Assembly (NCBI RefSeq): GCF_900070355.1
Contig: NZ_LN849456.1
Coordinates: forward strand, 1,984,001 to 2,048,000
Source: Devriesea agamarum
GTDB taxonomy: Bacteria; Actinomycetota; Actinomycetes; Actinomycetales; Dermabacteraceae
Direction of reading: 5' to 3'
DNA: 64,000 bases
In this document: one piece after another, positions 49,921 through 58,907 of the stretch
How the letters are laid out: the number at the start of each line of letters is the position of its first letter
How positions within the stretch are numbered: the first letter of the stretch is position 1
Made by a program: the position numbers and the translations under genes
The notes under the pieces: generated by a model
What the model was told of the DNA's origin: nothing
What the model saw: the letters and a program-made list of their open reading frames with translations, nothing else
Database searches by the model: none

Positions 49921-50050
49921 TCAGATGGCTATTTGGAAGATTGCTAGAAAAAGAGTATTGCCGCAGGCTAGATAGTTTTTGTGTTATATGTACGGGTTTC
50001 TAGATAAGGCTATATATCCTATATGAATTATCTGTAGGTTATGGGATGCT

Positions 50051-50541
50051 TTACTGAGCGTGGCGGGTTTCTTTGCCCGCGGTGATCCAGGGGTTCATGG
50101 TCTGTTCAAGTGGGGTGGTCGGGAGTTCAGGTGTGGTTGGTTTTGGTGCTTCGAGGAGGCGAAGGGTGTGTGTCTGGGCTTCGATGGTGCGTTGTTTCTC
50201 ATCGATTTGAGCGCGTGCCCCACGGAGTTCGGCTTCGGCGACGGCAGCGCGTTTCTCGGCGTCTGCGAGTTGCGTATAGAGGGTTTTTAACGTCGTATCA
50301 AAGGGGTGTCACTAAGGGGTGTCATGGTACGTGTCAACGTGTCATGTGAAGGGGTGTCAGGGGGTGCCACGCGGGGCATCAAACCTTCTGCCACCAACGC
50401 TGATATCGGGATGCGCCATGACGTGTCATGACGCGTCGCACCCAGTTCAGTGAGACGTGCCAGGCGACGCCTCACCGTGGACACCGAAACACCGCATGCG
50501 CGGGCCGCTTCAGCTAGCGACAGGACCGGTTCTGTGCTCAC
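50051..50541 (-). pseudogene. Plasmid helix-turn-helix protein with coiled-coil tail, frameshifted
   Basis: GTG 50541 overlaps the previous gene by 4 bp. The first frame encodes the helix-turn-helix LSLAEAARACGVSVSTVRRR and stops at 50287 after SDTPLIRR. One base out of phase, the strand continues from about 50305 as TLKTLYTQLADAEKRAAVAE and a coiled coil ending NPWITAGKETRHAQ at 50051. The helix-turn-helix plus coiled-coil plan matches accessory replication/partition proteins on actinobacterial plasmids. The shift is in the CCCCTTT run. Confidence 0.68.
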
Positions 50542-50813
50542 GCGGTGACGTTCTCAGAGCGGCGGATCCTGGCCTTGGCGGCAAGCTGGTAGGCCGCTGA
50601 GTCGGTGATCCCGCCCAGCTGCTCTCCGACCTCGCGCCACTTCAGTCCCGATTCACGCAGCTCGAGAGCGCGGTCTTGCCGGGTATGCGTGTCCGCCACG
50701 TACTCAGCGCGAGGCTGCGCCACAGTGCGACGGATTGTGCGCTCTGAGACCCCGAACTTCTTTGCGAGCTCGCGAGCGGTCTGCCTGCGCTTAGCGGGTT
50801 TGAGGGCAGTCAT
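50538..50813 (-). CDS. Plasmid RepB-like helix-turn-helix protein
   Basis: ATG 50813 overlaps the rep stop (ATGA), so the start is fixed there rather than at the upstream-open M. The 91 residues begin MTALKPAKRRQTARELAKKF and include a helix-turn-helix (GVSERTIRRTV) and a second one (SGLKWREVGEQLGGITDSAA). This is the small second gene of ColE2-type rep operons in actinobacterial plasmids. It appears intact, though its partner genes are not. Confidence 0.75.
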   Translation of the reverse strand: MTALKPAKRRQTARELAKKFGVSERTIRRTVAQPRAEYVADTHTRQDRALELRESGLKWREVGEQLGGITDSAAYQLAAKARIRRSENVTA

Positions 50814-51067
50814 GACTCCACCTCGATGTCGTCGGTGATCTGGTGCTTTGGTGCGCTGCGCCGGGGTTTCTGTGCTCGGTGGCGTTGGATCTTGCGGAAC
50901 TTGTCTTCGCTGAAGTGTTCCCAGATCCATGTGGCGACGGAGCGTGCGGTGTCGCGGACTTCGCGTTTGGGTAGTGGTTCGGGGAAGCGGGTGTTGATGC
51001 CTTGCGCCCAGGCCAAGGTCATGTTTTCCCAGTTGTCGTGGCGGTCGTCGCGGTGGCGCCTACGGAC
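50810..51067 (-). pseudogene. 3' part of plasmid replication gene rep
   Basis: The frame reads RHRDDRHDNWENMTLAWAQG, INTRFPEPLPKREVRDTARS, VATWIWEHFSEDKFRKIQRH, the typical C-terminus of ColE2-like actinobacterial replicases (LPxxEVRxTAxSVAxWxW). Upstream the frame ends abruptly at about 51067, where DinB-family sequence begins on the other strand. The matching N-terminal part lies at 47.7-48.0 kb, so rep is split between the two ends of the remnant. Confidence 0.78.
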
Positions 51068-51534
51068 TCAATGACGACCAGGCCCGTCAAACCCCCGTGC
51101 GCAGCGCTCTGAGCATCAGCGGGATCATCAAGCACATCATCTTCTGCATGAAGAAAGCGCTCTCCGAGGCCGGCCATCACCAACATGACCAGCCTTATGA
51201 GGCATTCGTTGCCAGTTTCTCACCGACCCAAGATGAAACGATCAACGCCCTCCTCGCCACTTTTGACGATGTCCGTGACCAATACATGTCCAGGTGCCGC
51301 CAGCGAGACCTCGAAGAGGAGATACCCGTGGGCCCGATGCCGTGGTACGGCATGGACGAGGTACGATCGGCGAAACTCCGTTACCTGTACGTCCACTACG
51401 TGGAGGAGTTCGCCCGGCACGCGGGCCACGCCGACATCATCCGTGAGCAGATCGATGGCACTCAAACGCTGGAACTGCTATTCGCGGCCAAGGGATGGCC
51501 AGCCAACGAGTTCGTCACCCCGTGGACTGCCTGA
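51061..51534 (+). pseudogene. DinB/DUF664-family protein, 5'-truncated at plasmid junction
   Basis: The frame starts abruptly (YGLNDDQARQTPVRSALSIS) and continues GIIKHIIFCMKKALSEAG to the family block RLRYLYVHYVEEFARHAG, HADIIREQIDG. Relatives begin some 20-35 residues earlier, so the 5' end is lost where the rep fragment begins. GTG 51097 could still start translation of a 145-residue protein, but one lacking the first helix. The family comprises metal-dependent thiol (mycothiol/bacillithiol) transferases. Confidence 0.65.
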
Positions 51535-51701
51535 GCTCAAGTCGGGCGTAGGCCTCCTGGCCGGGCGTGGATCGCGTGACCTGGGGCGGTCGGATGACCT
51601 CGGGCGGATCGGGTGACCTGGGATGAATCGCCTGATCTGACCTGTGCGATCCCACGAGATGGGGCAGGCATGCGGTAGCGATGGCACCGCCGTGCCCACC
51701 A

Positions 51702-53288
51702 TCACCCGCCTATCCCGATCACAACGTCACCACACTCAGCGGCCAGTTCATGATCGTGGGTGACCACCACGACCACCCGACCATCGTCGGCAAGACGTCG
51801 CAGCAGTCCGGAAATGGCTAGCATGCCGTCGTGGTCCAACCCCGACGTCGGTTCATCAAATAACACCAGATCCGCGTCGGCGGCCACGGCGGTTGCTACC
51901 GCCACCCGCTGCCGTTGCCCACCCGACAGTGCCATCGGATGGCGCTCGCCAAGACCGGATAGGCCCAAGTCATCCAAGATGGCGTCCGCGTCGATGCTTT
52001 GACCGCGACCTGCCTTGGCCCCGGATTTCAGTTCCCCGTGAACGGTGTCGGAAAACAGCTGGCGGTTGACGTCCTGCATCACGACGTAACTGCGTCTAAG
52101 CAGGGTGCGCCGGTCAAGTGGTCGACCATCGAGACGGATATTGCCCTGGGTGGGGCGAGCCAAACCCGAGAGCAGCCGTACCAGTGTGGATTTCCCGGCA
52201 CCGTTGCGGCCGGTCAGGACGCTAACCCGGCCGCGCGGCAGGTGAAGGTGATCGATCTCGACGGCGGGGGGAAGGCTGCGGCGATATCGGAACGACAGGT
52301 TATCAATCGTGATCCCTTCAGGGTCATCCCCGTGCGATGTTTCAACCGGGTTTACCTTCTGATCCCCGTCCGCCTTGTCAACCGGATCCGCCTTGTCAAC
52401 CGGATCCGCCTTGTCAACCGGATCCGCCTTGTCAACCGGATCCGCGTTTCTAACCGGGTTCACGGCAGCATGCGGAGATGCTGCCTGAACTGAACCCGCG
52501 GGGGCGTCCGGTACCGAGACGTCCCCCAACTCCCAAACAGTGTCGCCAAGGCGCCGCAGCCCAAGTTGCCGACGCCGTTGATCATCCATGGCAAAAAACT
52601 CCGCAGCCGCGAGTTCAAGGACCATGCGCCCACGATCCAGGACCACCACCCGGTCCACCACGTCCCGAAGGAACGAGACCCGATGCTCCGTGATCACAAC
52701 GGTTTCGCCCTCGGATCGCAGCCGAGTCAGCAGGTCTCGCACGGCCGCAACGCCTATATCGTCGAGGTTCGAGGTGGGTTCATCGAAGACGTAGAACTGA
52801 GGATGATTGACCGCGGCGGCAGCGATGGCGATCTGCTGTTTCTGACCGCCCGACAACTCAGCCATGCGCCGGTTAAGCAGGTCCGTTATCCCGAGCCGGC
52901 CCGTGACAGTGGCGATCCGTTCACGGATAACATCCGGTTCCAAACCCGCGTTCTCACTGGCAAAAGCCAACTCGGCGGTCGAATCCGCGCAGAAAAACTG
53001 AGTCCGCGGATTTTGGAACACCGTCGAGACCATACGCCCCAGCTGATGCAATTCCTGATCGGATGGGCGCAAACCCAACACCTCGACCTCGCCGGTGATC
53101 TCCGCAGAATAAAGATGCGGAACGAGCCCGTTGATCAGCCCGGTAAGAGTGGACTTACCGCATCCGCTGCGACCGGTCACCAACACCACCTCACCCGCAT
53201 CAATGGTGAGGTCAAGCTCGTGCAGAGCTTCCGTCGCATTGCCGGGGTAACGCACGGTCACACCGCGAAGGCGCGCGGCCACAGTCAT
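51702..53288 (-). CDS. ECF transporter energy-coupling ATPase, two fused ATPase domains
   Basis: 528 residues with two ABC ATPase domains: Walker A GRSGCGKSTLTG and signature LSGGQKQQIA in the first, Walker A GRNGAGKSTLVR and signature LSGGQRQRVA in the second, and Walker B FDEPTS in both. The linker (about 265-325) contains four perfect DPVDKA repeats. The gene overlaps EcfT by 4 bp and, with the S component, makes a complete importer. ECF modules with this MptD/Trep_Strep type of S component occur beside yersiniabactin-like siderophore loci such as equibactin; import of the iron complex is therefore a reasonable inference. Confidence 0.9.
   Translation of the reverse strand: MTVAARLRGVTVRYPGNATEALHELDLTIDAGEVVLVTGRSGCGKSTLTGLINGLVPHLYSAEITGEVEVLGLRPSDQELHQLGRMVSTVFQNPRTQFFCADSTAELAFASENAGLEPDVIRERIATVTGRLGITDLLNRRMAELSGGQKQQIAIAAAAVNHPQFYVFDEPTSNLDDIGVAAVRDLLTRLRSEGETVVITEHRVSFLRDVVDRVVVLDRGRMVLELAAAEFFAMDDQRRRQLGLRRLGDTVWELGDVSVPDAPAGSVQAASPHAAVNPVRNADPVDKADPVDKADPVDKADPVDKADGDQKVNPVETSHGDDPEGITIDNLSFRYRRSLPPAVEIDHLHLPRGRVSVLTGRNGAGKSTLVRLLSGLARPTQGNIRLDGRPLDRRTLLRRSYVVMQDVNRQLFSDTVHGELKSGAKAGRGQSIDADAILDDLGLSGLGERHPMALSGGQRQRVAVATAVAADADLVLFDEPTSGLDHDGMLAISGLLRRLADDGRVVVVVTHDHELAAECGDVVIGIGG
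52371..52442 (-). repeat. 18-bp perfect tandem repeat in EcfA linker, four copies
   Basis: CGCCTTGTCAACCGGATC repeats four times without change and encodes (DPVDKA)4 on the minus strand between the two ATPase domains. Diverged copies flank it. Confidence 0.93.
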
Positions 53289-53965
53289 AGGAACACTCCA
53301 AGCCCATAGGCGGCAACCCCAATGACGAGGACCGCCAAGACGATATCCGCGAAAGAAAACCGCAGCGTCAAAATAGTGCTGCGGCGACCCGGCCCACCGA
53401 AACCGCGGCTGAGCGCCGACGCCGTCAACTCATCACCCGAACGGACCGCGGTCGCCAACAACGGAATAACCAGATACTCCGCGGTGCGCAACGGATGACA
53501 AACAACCGACAACGGACCGCCGATGAGCCCGCGCATTCGCATCGCATCCCCAATCGCTCGGGCTTCGGTCACCACTGTCGGGACGAACCGCAGCACCACT
53601 GCAATCGGCACCAGCAGAAACCGAGGGGCTCGGATCTGAGTCATCGCCGCCATGAACTCTGTCGGCCGCACCACGGTGATGAGGAACCATCCGTACGCTC
53701 CGGCTAGGCAATACCGCCACAGGTAGGTGATGCCGATTCCAAACGCTCCTGCAACGGAGCCACCGATCATCTTCAGCACTTCAGCACCACCCACCAACAA
53801 CACAGTCGCGACCAACAGCCAGCCAAGCTGACGCCATAACCGATACATGATGAGCAGCAGCGCCAGCACGGCCACCGCCACCAGATCAATACGACGTGGC
53901 AAACTGGCCAACAGCAGGGCGTCGACGATGACGACGGACGCCACTAACGTGCGGACGTCGAACAC
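53285..53965 (-). CDS. ECF transporter T component (CbiQ/EcfT family)
   Basis: 226 residues, five or so TM helices, with the two coupling motifs for the ATPases: MRMRGL near residue 158 and SALSRGF near 198. GTG 53965 directly follows the S-component stop. It links the S component to the double ATPase. Confidence 0.9.
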   Translation of the reverse strand: MFDVRTLVASVVIVDALLLASLPRRIDLVAVAVLALLLIMYRLWRQLGWLLVATVLLVGGAEVLKMIGGSVAGAFGIGITYLWRYCLAGAYGWFLITVVRPTEFMAAMTQIRAPRFLLVPIAVVLRFVPTVVTEARAIGDAMRMRGLIGGPLSVVCHPLRTAEYLVIPLLATAVRSGDELTASALSRGFGGPGRRSTILTLRFSFADIVLAVLVIGVAAYGLGVFL

Positions 53966-54544
53966 TCAGGCCAGTCCGGCGCGTTCAAAGTGCTTGGACA
54001 GTGCGCGTCGACCAATCAGCCCGCCGATCATTCCGACAACCACCATCGCCACCAGCATGCCGATGATGACCGGAGTGCTAAAGAGTGAGGTAAAAGCGTT
54101 GGCCCACTCATCACCCATTTGGCGGCGATATTCGCCCAACACCTCCTCGCGCATAAAGAGCAGCGGCAGAAAAGCCCCGATGACCCAGAGACAAAATACG
54201 CCGTAGGAGACCACCGTGGCCCATGCGGCACGGAAACCCCCGCGGGCGGCAATCACATCCGCAATGAGCCCGGCCACCAGCGCGGTCAGAATACTGATCG
54301 GAGGATGTCCACCCAGGGTGACAAGGATGCCCAGCAGGAGCGCCATCAGCGTGATCAGACCGAAGTGGTGCACTCGAGTCAGGAAAAGCATGTAGGTGAT
54401 TCCGTTCAGCAGAACGGCGATGATGGCACCGACTAACTGCAGCACCGGCGCGATTGCACCGATTGAGTTAAACAGTAAATAGATGACGGTGTAAACAGCG
54501 GTGAAGATGCCCAAAGAAATGAGCTCTTTCGCGGTGAATTTCAT
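53966..54544 (-). CDS. ECF transporter S component, MptD/Trep_Strep type
   Basis: ATG 54544 (MKFTAKELISLGIFTAVYTV) follows AAAGAGA; an in-frame upstream ATG at 54577 lacks a site. The 192 residues have about six TM helices with the family pattern FTAKELISLGIFTA and the middle HPPISILTALVAGLIAD. This family of substrate-binding membrane proteins is associated with iron or siderophore loci in several Gram-positives; the true ligand is unproven. Confidence 0.83.
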   Translation of the reverse strand: MKFTAKELISLGIFTAVYTVIYLLFNSIGAIAPVLQLVGAIIAVLLNGITYMLFLTRVHHFGLITLMALLLGILVTLGGHPPISILTALVAGLIADVIAARGGFRAAWATVVSYGVFCLWVIGAFLPLLFMREEVLGEYRRQMGDEWANAFTSLFSTPVIIGMLVAMVVVGMIGGLIGRRALSKHFERAGLA

Positions 54545-54650
54545 GATTCTCTTTCTCTTGTTATCGTGGTGAATCAATTACTACTGTGTGCGTCCGAAAT
54601 ATAAATAAGGAATATGCACCAGTGCTTTTTACGGGAGTCACGATGGTGTT
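54545..54650 (-). promoter_or_regulatory. Leader of the ECF genes
   Basis: 106 bp between the ABC pair and the S-component gene, AT-rich. It may hold a separate promoter; I looked for a DtxR/IdeR-like box and saw none. Confidence 0.4.
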
Positions 54651-56378
54651 CTACGACGCGACCCGCCAGCCCTGGGCCTGCTCGCGCTGACGCCAAAAGT
54701 GCGCATAGCGTCCGTTCAACGCAAGCAAATCCTCGTGACTGCCCTGCTCAACGATCCGACCCTCGTGCAAAAAAGCGATGACATCAGCACGGGCAATGGT
54801 TTCGAGCTGATGCGCAATCACCAGCACCGCCGTACGGTCGGGCAGTTCCGTCAGCGCTGTTTGCACAGCGCGAGCGGTAGTCGGATCCAAAGCCGCAGTG
54901 GCCTCATCCAGCAGCAGAATCGGGGCCCGTTTGACCAGGGCCCGAGCGATCGACACCCGTTGGCGTTCGCCCCCCGACAACCGTCGCCCACCCTCACCGA
55001 CGCGGCTCGCCCAGCCATCCGGAAGACGCTCGGCAATCTCATCGACCCGAGCCAATGTGGCTGCCCGGCGAATCTGCTCCTGACCGGCATCCGGATCACC
55101 GAGTGCAATATTGGCTTCCAGCGTGTCATCAAACAGATAGACATCTTGGAACACGAGCGACAGATACTGCATCCGGTCAGCTTCGGTAAGCGCCGGCAAC
55201 GGAACGCCGCCGATCCGGATCTCGCCGCTATCGACCTCATGGAACCGGGCCATTAACCGAGTGACGGTAGTTTTGCCAGACCCAGACGCTCCAACCAGAG
55301 CGGTGATGGTGCCAGGTCGCACGCTAAGATCCAGATCGCGCAACAGCGGCTCATCGCTATACCTGAAGCAGACCTTGTCCAGAACCAGGTCATGGCCATC
55401 CGGAACGCCCTGTGACGTCTCCGGTTCAGGCAGAGTCGGCAAGGACAGGATGTCGCGCACCTCGCCCACTTCAGTGCCCGCGCGATGCAAGGCGGTGCCG
55501 AGGTCAGCCAAAATCCTCAACGGGCCCGTGAACTGGGCGATCAAACCAATGATTGCCACCATCAGCACCGGATCCGCGGTCCCACCCAGCGCCCACAACA
55601 CCGCCAGAGCGACCAGGATGCCGTATACGGTTTGCACCACGAAACCCTGCGCCACCATGCCAATGACCTGCGACCACAGTGCCCGTCGACCCGCTGTACG
55701 CTGCGTTTCAATGGCATCGGCCAGCGGCTTGTAATCGGTGCCCTGAAGGCCGCCGGCACGCAACGCGACCTGGTTGCGGGCAAACTCCAAAAGCCGGTTA
55801 TCGGTGTCGATAGCGACATGATGCAGCGCATCCTCGGTCCGGGCAGTTCCGCGCCCCGCCCAGCGCGCCGTCAAGTAGATCACCGGCGCGGCGACGGTCA
55901 GGGCGAGCCCGAGCCGCCAATCGAACACGTACGCCACCACCGCAATCGTGGCTGGGGTGGAGATGTTGACCACGAACGGCACCAAAATGTCCATGGACGT
56001 CTGCGCCACGAACATCGTGCCGCGGACAGCAATATGAGAGACCCGGCCCGTCTGACGCGGTTCAAACCAACCCAGCGGCAGCCGAACCACATGTCGGCCC
56101 AGCCGGTCGTGCATGGTTTCAATCACCTTCATCGAGGTGATAAACCCGATCCGAGTCGAGGAGACCACCAAGATAGCGTTGAGAGCCGCCGCTACCGCTA
56201 GCACGATCAGCCAGATATAGACGCCCCGCCAATTCTGGTCGAACAGGGACACCAGCACCGGAACCATCGCTGCCAGCGCCAGCCCCTGGCTGACCCCATT
56301 TGCGATTGCGAACGCTAAAAAGCGCCGCAACTGGCTGTGAGCCGCTGGCCCGCCGATGTCGATCAGAGCCCGAATCAT
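54651..56378 (-). CDS. ABC transporter, fused TM and ATPase domains (YbtQ/Irp7-like)
   Basis: ATG 56378 overlaps the preceding stop by 4 bp (ATGA), preferred over the upstream-open M. The 575 residues comprise a type IV exporter-fold TM domain (1-320) and an ATPase (340-575) with Walker A GASGSGKTTVTR, signature LSGGERQRVSIARAL, Walker B LLLDEATAALD and switch His (IAHQ). It pairs with the next upstream ABC protein. In the yersiniabactin system YbtP and YbtQ have exporter folds yet import the ferric siderophore; the same is inferred here. Confidence 0.88.
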   Translation of the reverse strand: MIRALIDIGGPAAHSQLRRFLAFAIANGVSQGLALAAMVPVLVSLFDQNWRGVYIWLIVLAVAAALNAILVVSSTRIGFITSMKVIETMHDRLGRHVVRLPLGWFEPRQTGRVSHIAVRGTMFVAQTSMDILVPFVVNISTPATIAVVAYVFDWRLGLALTVAAPVIYLTARWAGRGTARTEDALHHVAIDTDNRLLEFARNQVALRAGGLQGTDYKPLADAIETQRTAGRRALWSQVIGMVAQGFVVQTVYGILVALAVLWALGGTADPVLMVAIIGLIAQFTGPLRILADLGTALHRAGTEVGEVRDILSLPTLPEPETSQGVPDGHDLVLDKVCFRYSDEPLLRDLDLSVRPGTITALVGASGSGKTTVTRLMARFHEVDSGEIRIGGVPLPALTEADRMQYLSLVFQDVYLFDDTLEANIALGDPDAGQEQIRRAATLARVDEIAERLPDGWASRVGEGGRRLSGGERQRVSIARALVKRAPILLLDEATAALDPTTARAVQTALTELPDRTAVLVIAHQLETIARADVIAFLHEGRIVEQGSHEDLLALNGRYAHFWRQREQAQGWRVAS

Positions 56379-58117
56379 GCGCTCACCCCCTGGTGATCGG
56401 CCCACAGAGCGGCGTAGGTTCCGCCGCAGGCCAGCAAATTCTCGTGGGTGTCGTGCTCGAGGACCCGCCCGTTGTCCAGCACGGCGATGGCATCCAGATT
56501 GACGATGGTGGACAGCCGATGCGCGACCACCAGGACGGTGCGTCCGCGGGTCAGCTCGCCGAGGGCCTGCTGAATCTCCACCTCAGATTCCGGGTCGGTT
56601 GCGGACGTGGCTTCGTCCAACACCAGCACCGGGGTATCCATGAGCAGCGTCCGAGCTATCGCCACCCGTTGAGCCTCCCCACCAGACAAGCGCACATCCG
56701 ACCCGACAATCGCGTCGTAGCCGCGAGGCAGCTCCATGATCCGGTCATGGATCTGGGCTGCGCGCGCCGCCTCAAACACTTCCTCATCGGTGGCATCGGG
56801 CCGTCCAAGCCGCAGATTATCGGCAATGCTGATCGCGGGCAGCTGCACGTCCTGAAGCACGATCCCAACAGTGCGCCGTAAAGTTTGCGAACTCATCTCC
56901 CGGACATCCACCCCACCGATCCGAATGGACCCGGCGTCAACATCCCGGAACCTAGCCACCAGACTCGCCACGGTGGACTTCCCCGACCCGGACTTACCCA
57001 CCAGCGCCAACGTGCCCCCTTCGGGAACGCACAACGACACCTCCCGGAGCGCACGACGCCCCGGAACGTAGGAGAAACTGACGTTCTCGATCACGACGTC
57101 GTGTCCGGTCGGAACCTTCGGATGCTGCGGCTCGGGCAGTTGCGGCTCATCCAGCAGGGAAGTGATCCGGCTGGCCGCTTCCAAAGATTCATTGCGGGCT
57201 TGGCTAGCCGACGCCACCGTGTACAAAGTGCTGGGTAATAGGAGTGCCACGATGGTGACAACCAAAACCTCACCGGGGCCGGTCCACCCAGCGTGCACGA
57301 ACCAACTGCCAACACCGAGGCTGATCAGTGCCACAACGGGCCCGGCCAACGCCAGCAACGCGATGGACTGAACTTTCATCTGCGGCCCGACCAGCTCGGA
57401 AAACTCCTCGCGAAACTCCCGCGACACCCGATGAAAACGCGCCGACCCTTCGCCACCGCGGCCAAACACCTTTAAAACGGCAACCCCGCTGACATAATCC
57501 ACGATGGCGGCGCTAACCATCGCCAGACCCGCGGCGATCCGCCGCATAATCTCCCGCATATCGCCGCGCGAGAGCAGCGAATACACCGCAAGATACAACC
57601 CCATCGGCAGCAGCGAGATCAGCCCCAGACGCCAATCCACCCAGAAACAGAACAGCACCCCAGCGAGCGGAGTCAGTGCCGCCGCGACCGACTCGACCAC
57701 GCTGTGCGCCACCAGATGGTGCAGGGCATCGACATCGTTTTGAACGCATTGACGAACCCGGGCCGAGCCTGCATCGTCAAACCAACCCAGGGGAACTCGC
57801 CCCAAGGTGTTCGTGAGGTCGCGACGGAGTTTCGCCTGCAACTGGACGTCTGCGAAGTGAGTGAGCAAAAGAGCGAGCGAGGACAATAACGCTTGCACCC
57901 CCACCGCCCCCAGGAACCAGGCGACTTGCGTCCACGCGGCCTCATGGTTCGCGGGATGCATGAGCAGGGCCTCGCTGAGACGCAAAATAGCGAGGTAGGG
58001 CAGGATCGACACCGCTGCGGCGCCGGTCTGCAATATCATCGCGATGATCGTGGGTGCGGCTATGGGCCGCAACAGTCTCAGCAGGGGTTTTGAATCAGGC
58101 GGGGTGTGGTTCACCAT
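56375..58117 (-). CDS. ABC transporter, fused TM and ATPase domains (YbtP/Irp6-like)
   Basis: The start is ATG 58117, or GTG 58114, which is better spaced from AAGGAG; the upstream-open frame lies in the thioesterase gene. The 580 residues have the same plan as its partner: TM domain, then Walker A GKSGSGKSTVAS, signature LSGGEAQRVAIARTL, Walker B LVLDEATSATD, VAHRLST. It overlaps the thioesterase end by 23 bp. Predicted to form a heterodimer with the following ABC protein for iron-siderophore uptake. Confidence 0.88.
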   Translation of the reverse strand: MVNHTPPDSKPLLRLLRPIAAPTIIAMILQTGAAAVSILPYLAILRLSEALLMHPANHEAAWTQVAWFLGAVGVQALLSSLALLLTHFADVQLQAKLRRDLTNTLGRVPLGWFDDAGSARVRQCVQNDVDALHHLVAHSVVESVAAALTPLAGVLFCFWVDWRLGLISLLPMGLYLAVYSLLSRGDMREIMRRIAAGLAMVSAAIVDYVSGVAVLKVFGRGGEGSARFHRVSREFREEFSELVGPQMKVQSIALLALAGPVVALISLGVGSWFVHAGWTGPGEVLVVTIVALLLPSTLYTVASASQARNESLEAASRITSLLDEPQLPEPQHPKVPTGHDVVIENVSFSYVPGRRALREVSLCVPEGGTLALVGKSGSGKSTVASLVARFRDVDAGSIRIGGVDVREMSSQTLRRTVGIVLQDVQLPAISIADNLRLGRPDATDEEVFEAARAAQIHDRIMELPRGYDAIVGSDVRLSGGEAQRVAIARTLLMDTPVLVLDEATSATDPESEVEIQQALGELTRGRTVLVVAHRLSTIVNLDAIAVLDNGRVLEHDTHENLLACGGTYAALWADHQGVSA

Positions 58118-58907
58118 CGGCTCCTTCGAGATGGGGGGACAGATAGTCGCTGAGGACCCGGCAGCAGTGAAGCTGTGGGGCTGCATGATGAAAGTGGTCG
58201 CCCGGCACAAGCCGTACCCCATCGAAACGGACCGCATGCTCACCCCAGGCATGGGCGCCCTTCGATGTCACCTCGGGATCTGCATCGCCGTTGATCACCA
58301 GAATCCGAGGAATTTTCGGACCGGATTCGGCTGCGTCGTGAGCACGGTGGGTCTCCACCATGCGGTAATCCTCGCGGATTGTCGGCAGAAATATCTGGGT
58401 CAGCTCCGGCAGCGCGAACACTTCGGCATTGCGCTGATTCAAGCGCACCAGGTCGGCGATGAGTTCCCAGTCGGGACGCTGGTGCATAGTGCGTCGAAAC
58501 GTGCGTGATCCGGGTGCGTCGTGACCAGACACGACCAATGTCGGCAAGGATCCACAAGCTGTGAGCCGACGTGCCACTTCATGTGCGACCAGCGCCCCCA
58601 TGGAGTGTCCGAACAGCACCGGGTTTGTGGGTGACCCCAGATGTGACCCCAGGTGCGACTCCAGATGGGACTCCAAGTGTGAACTCAGTTCTCCGGCGAT
58701 GTCCTCGGCCAGGGTCGAAAGATCGACGGGATGGGTTTCGCCGATCCGGTGATCCCGCCCCGGATAGGTCACGCCCAGCAGCTGGGCACCCTTTACGTGA
58801 CCTGACCAATGCCGGAAAAACCGGGGACTGCCACCGGCGTGCGGAAATAGCACCAAAGGTCGGCCCTGGCCTAAGCATCCGGGTAATTGTTCGACGATCC
58901 GGCTCAT
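58095..58907 (-). CDS. Type II thioesterase of the siderophore operon (YbtT/PchC-like)
   Basis: 270 residues, alpha/beta hydrolase of the GrsT type, which clears misprimed carrier domains. The nucleophile is Ser102 in GHSMGALVAHE; the catalytic His is likely in GDHFHH near the end, with Asp in GDADPEV. FPHAGGSPRFF near residue 21 is the family oxyanion block. Residues 76-92 are short SHLE/SHLG repeats not expected in the family. ATG 58907 overlaps the upstream stop by 4 bp. Confidence 0.92.
   Translation of the reverse strand: MSRIVEQLPGCLGQGRPLVLFPHAGGSPRFFRHWSGHVKGAQLLGVTYPGRDHRIGETHPVDLSTLAEDIAGELSSHLESHLESHLGSHLGSPTNPVLFGHSMGALVAHEVARRLTACGSLPTLVVSGHDAPGSRTFRRTMHQRPDWELIADLVRLNQRNAEVFALPELTQIFLPTIREDYRMVETHRAHDAAESGPKIPRILVINGDADPEVTSKGAHAWGEHAVRFDGVRLVPGDHFHHAAPQLHCCRVLSDYLSPHLEGADGEPHPA

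Noticed and set aside
50060-50349. Plus-strand frames opposite the plasmid helix-turn-helix gene
   Set aside because: Shadows of the minus-strand coiled-coil tail.
54545-54650. Iron-dependent DtxR/IdeR box before the ECF genes
   Set aside because: No sequence close to the 19-bp consensus was found there.
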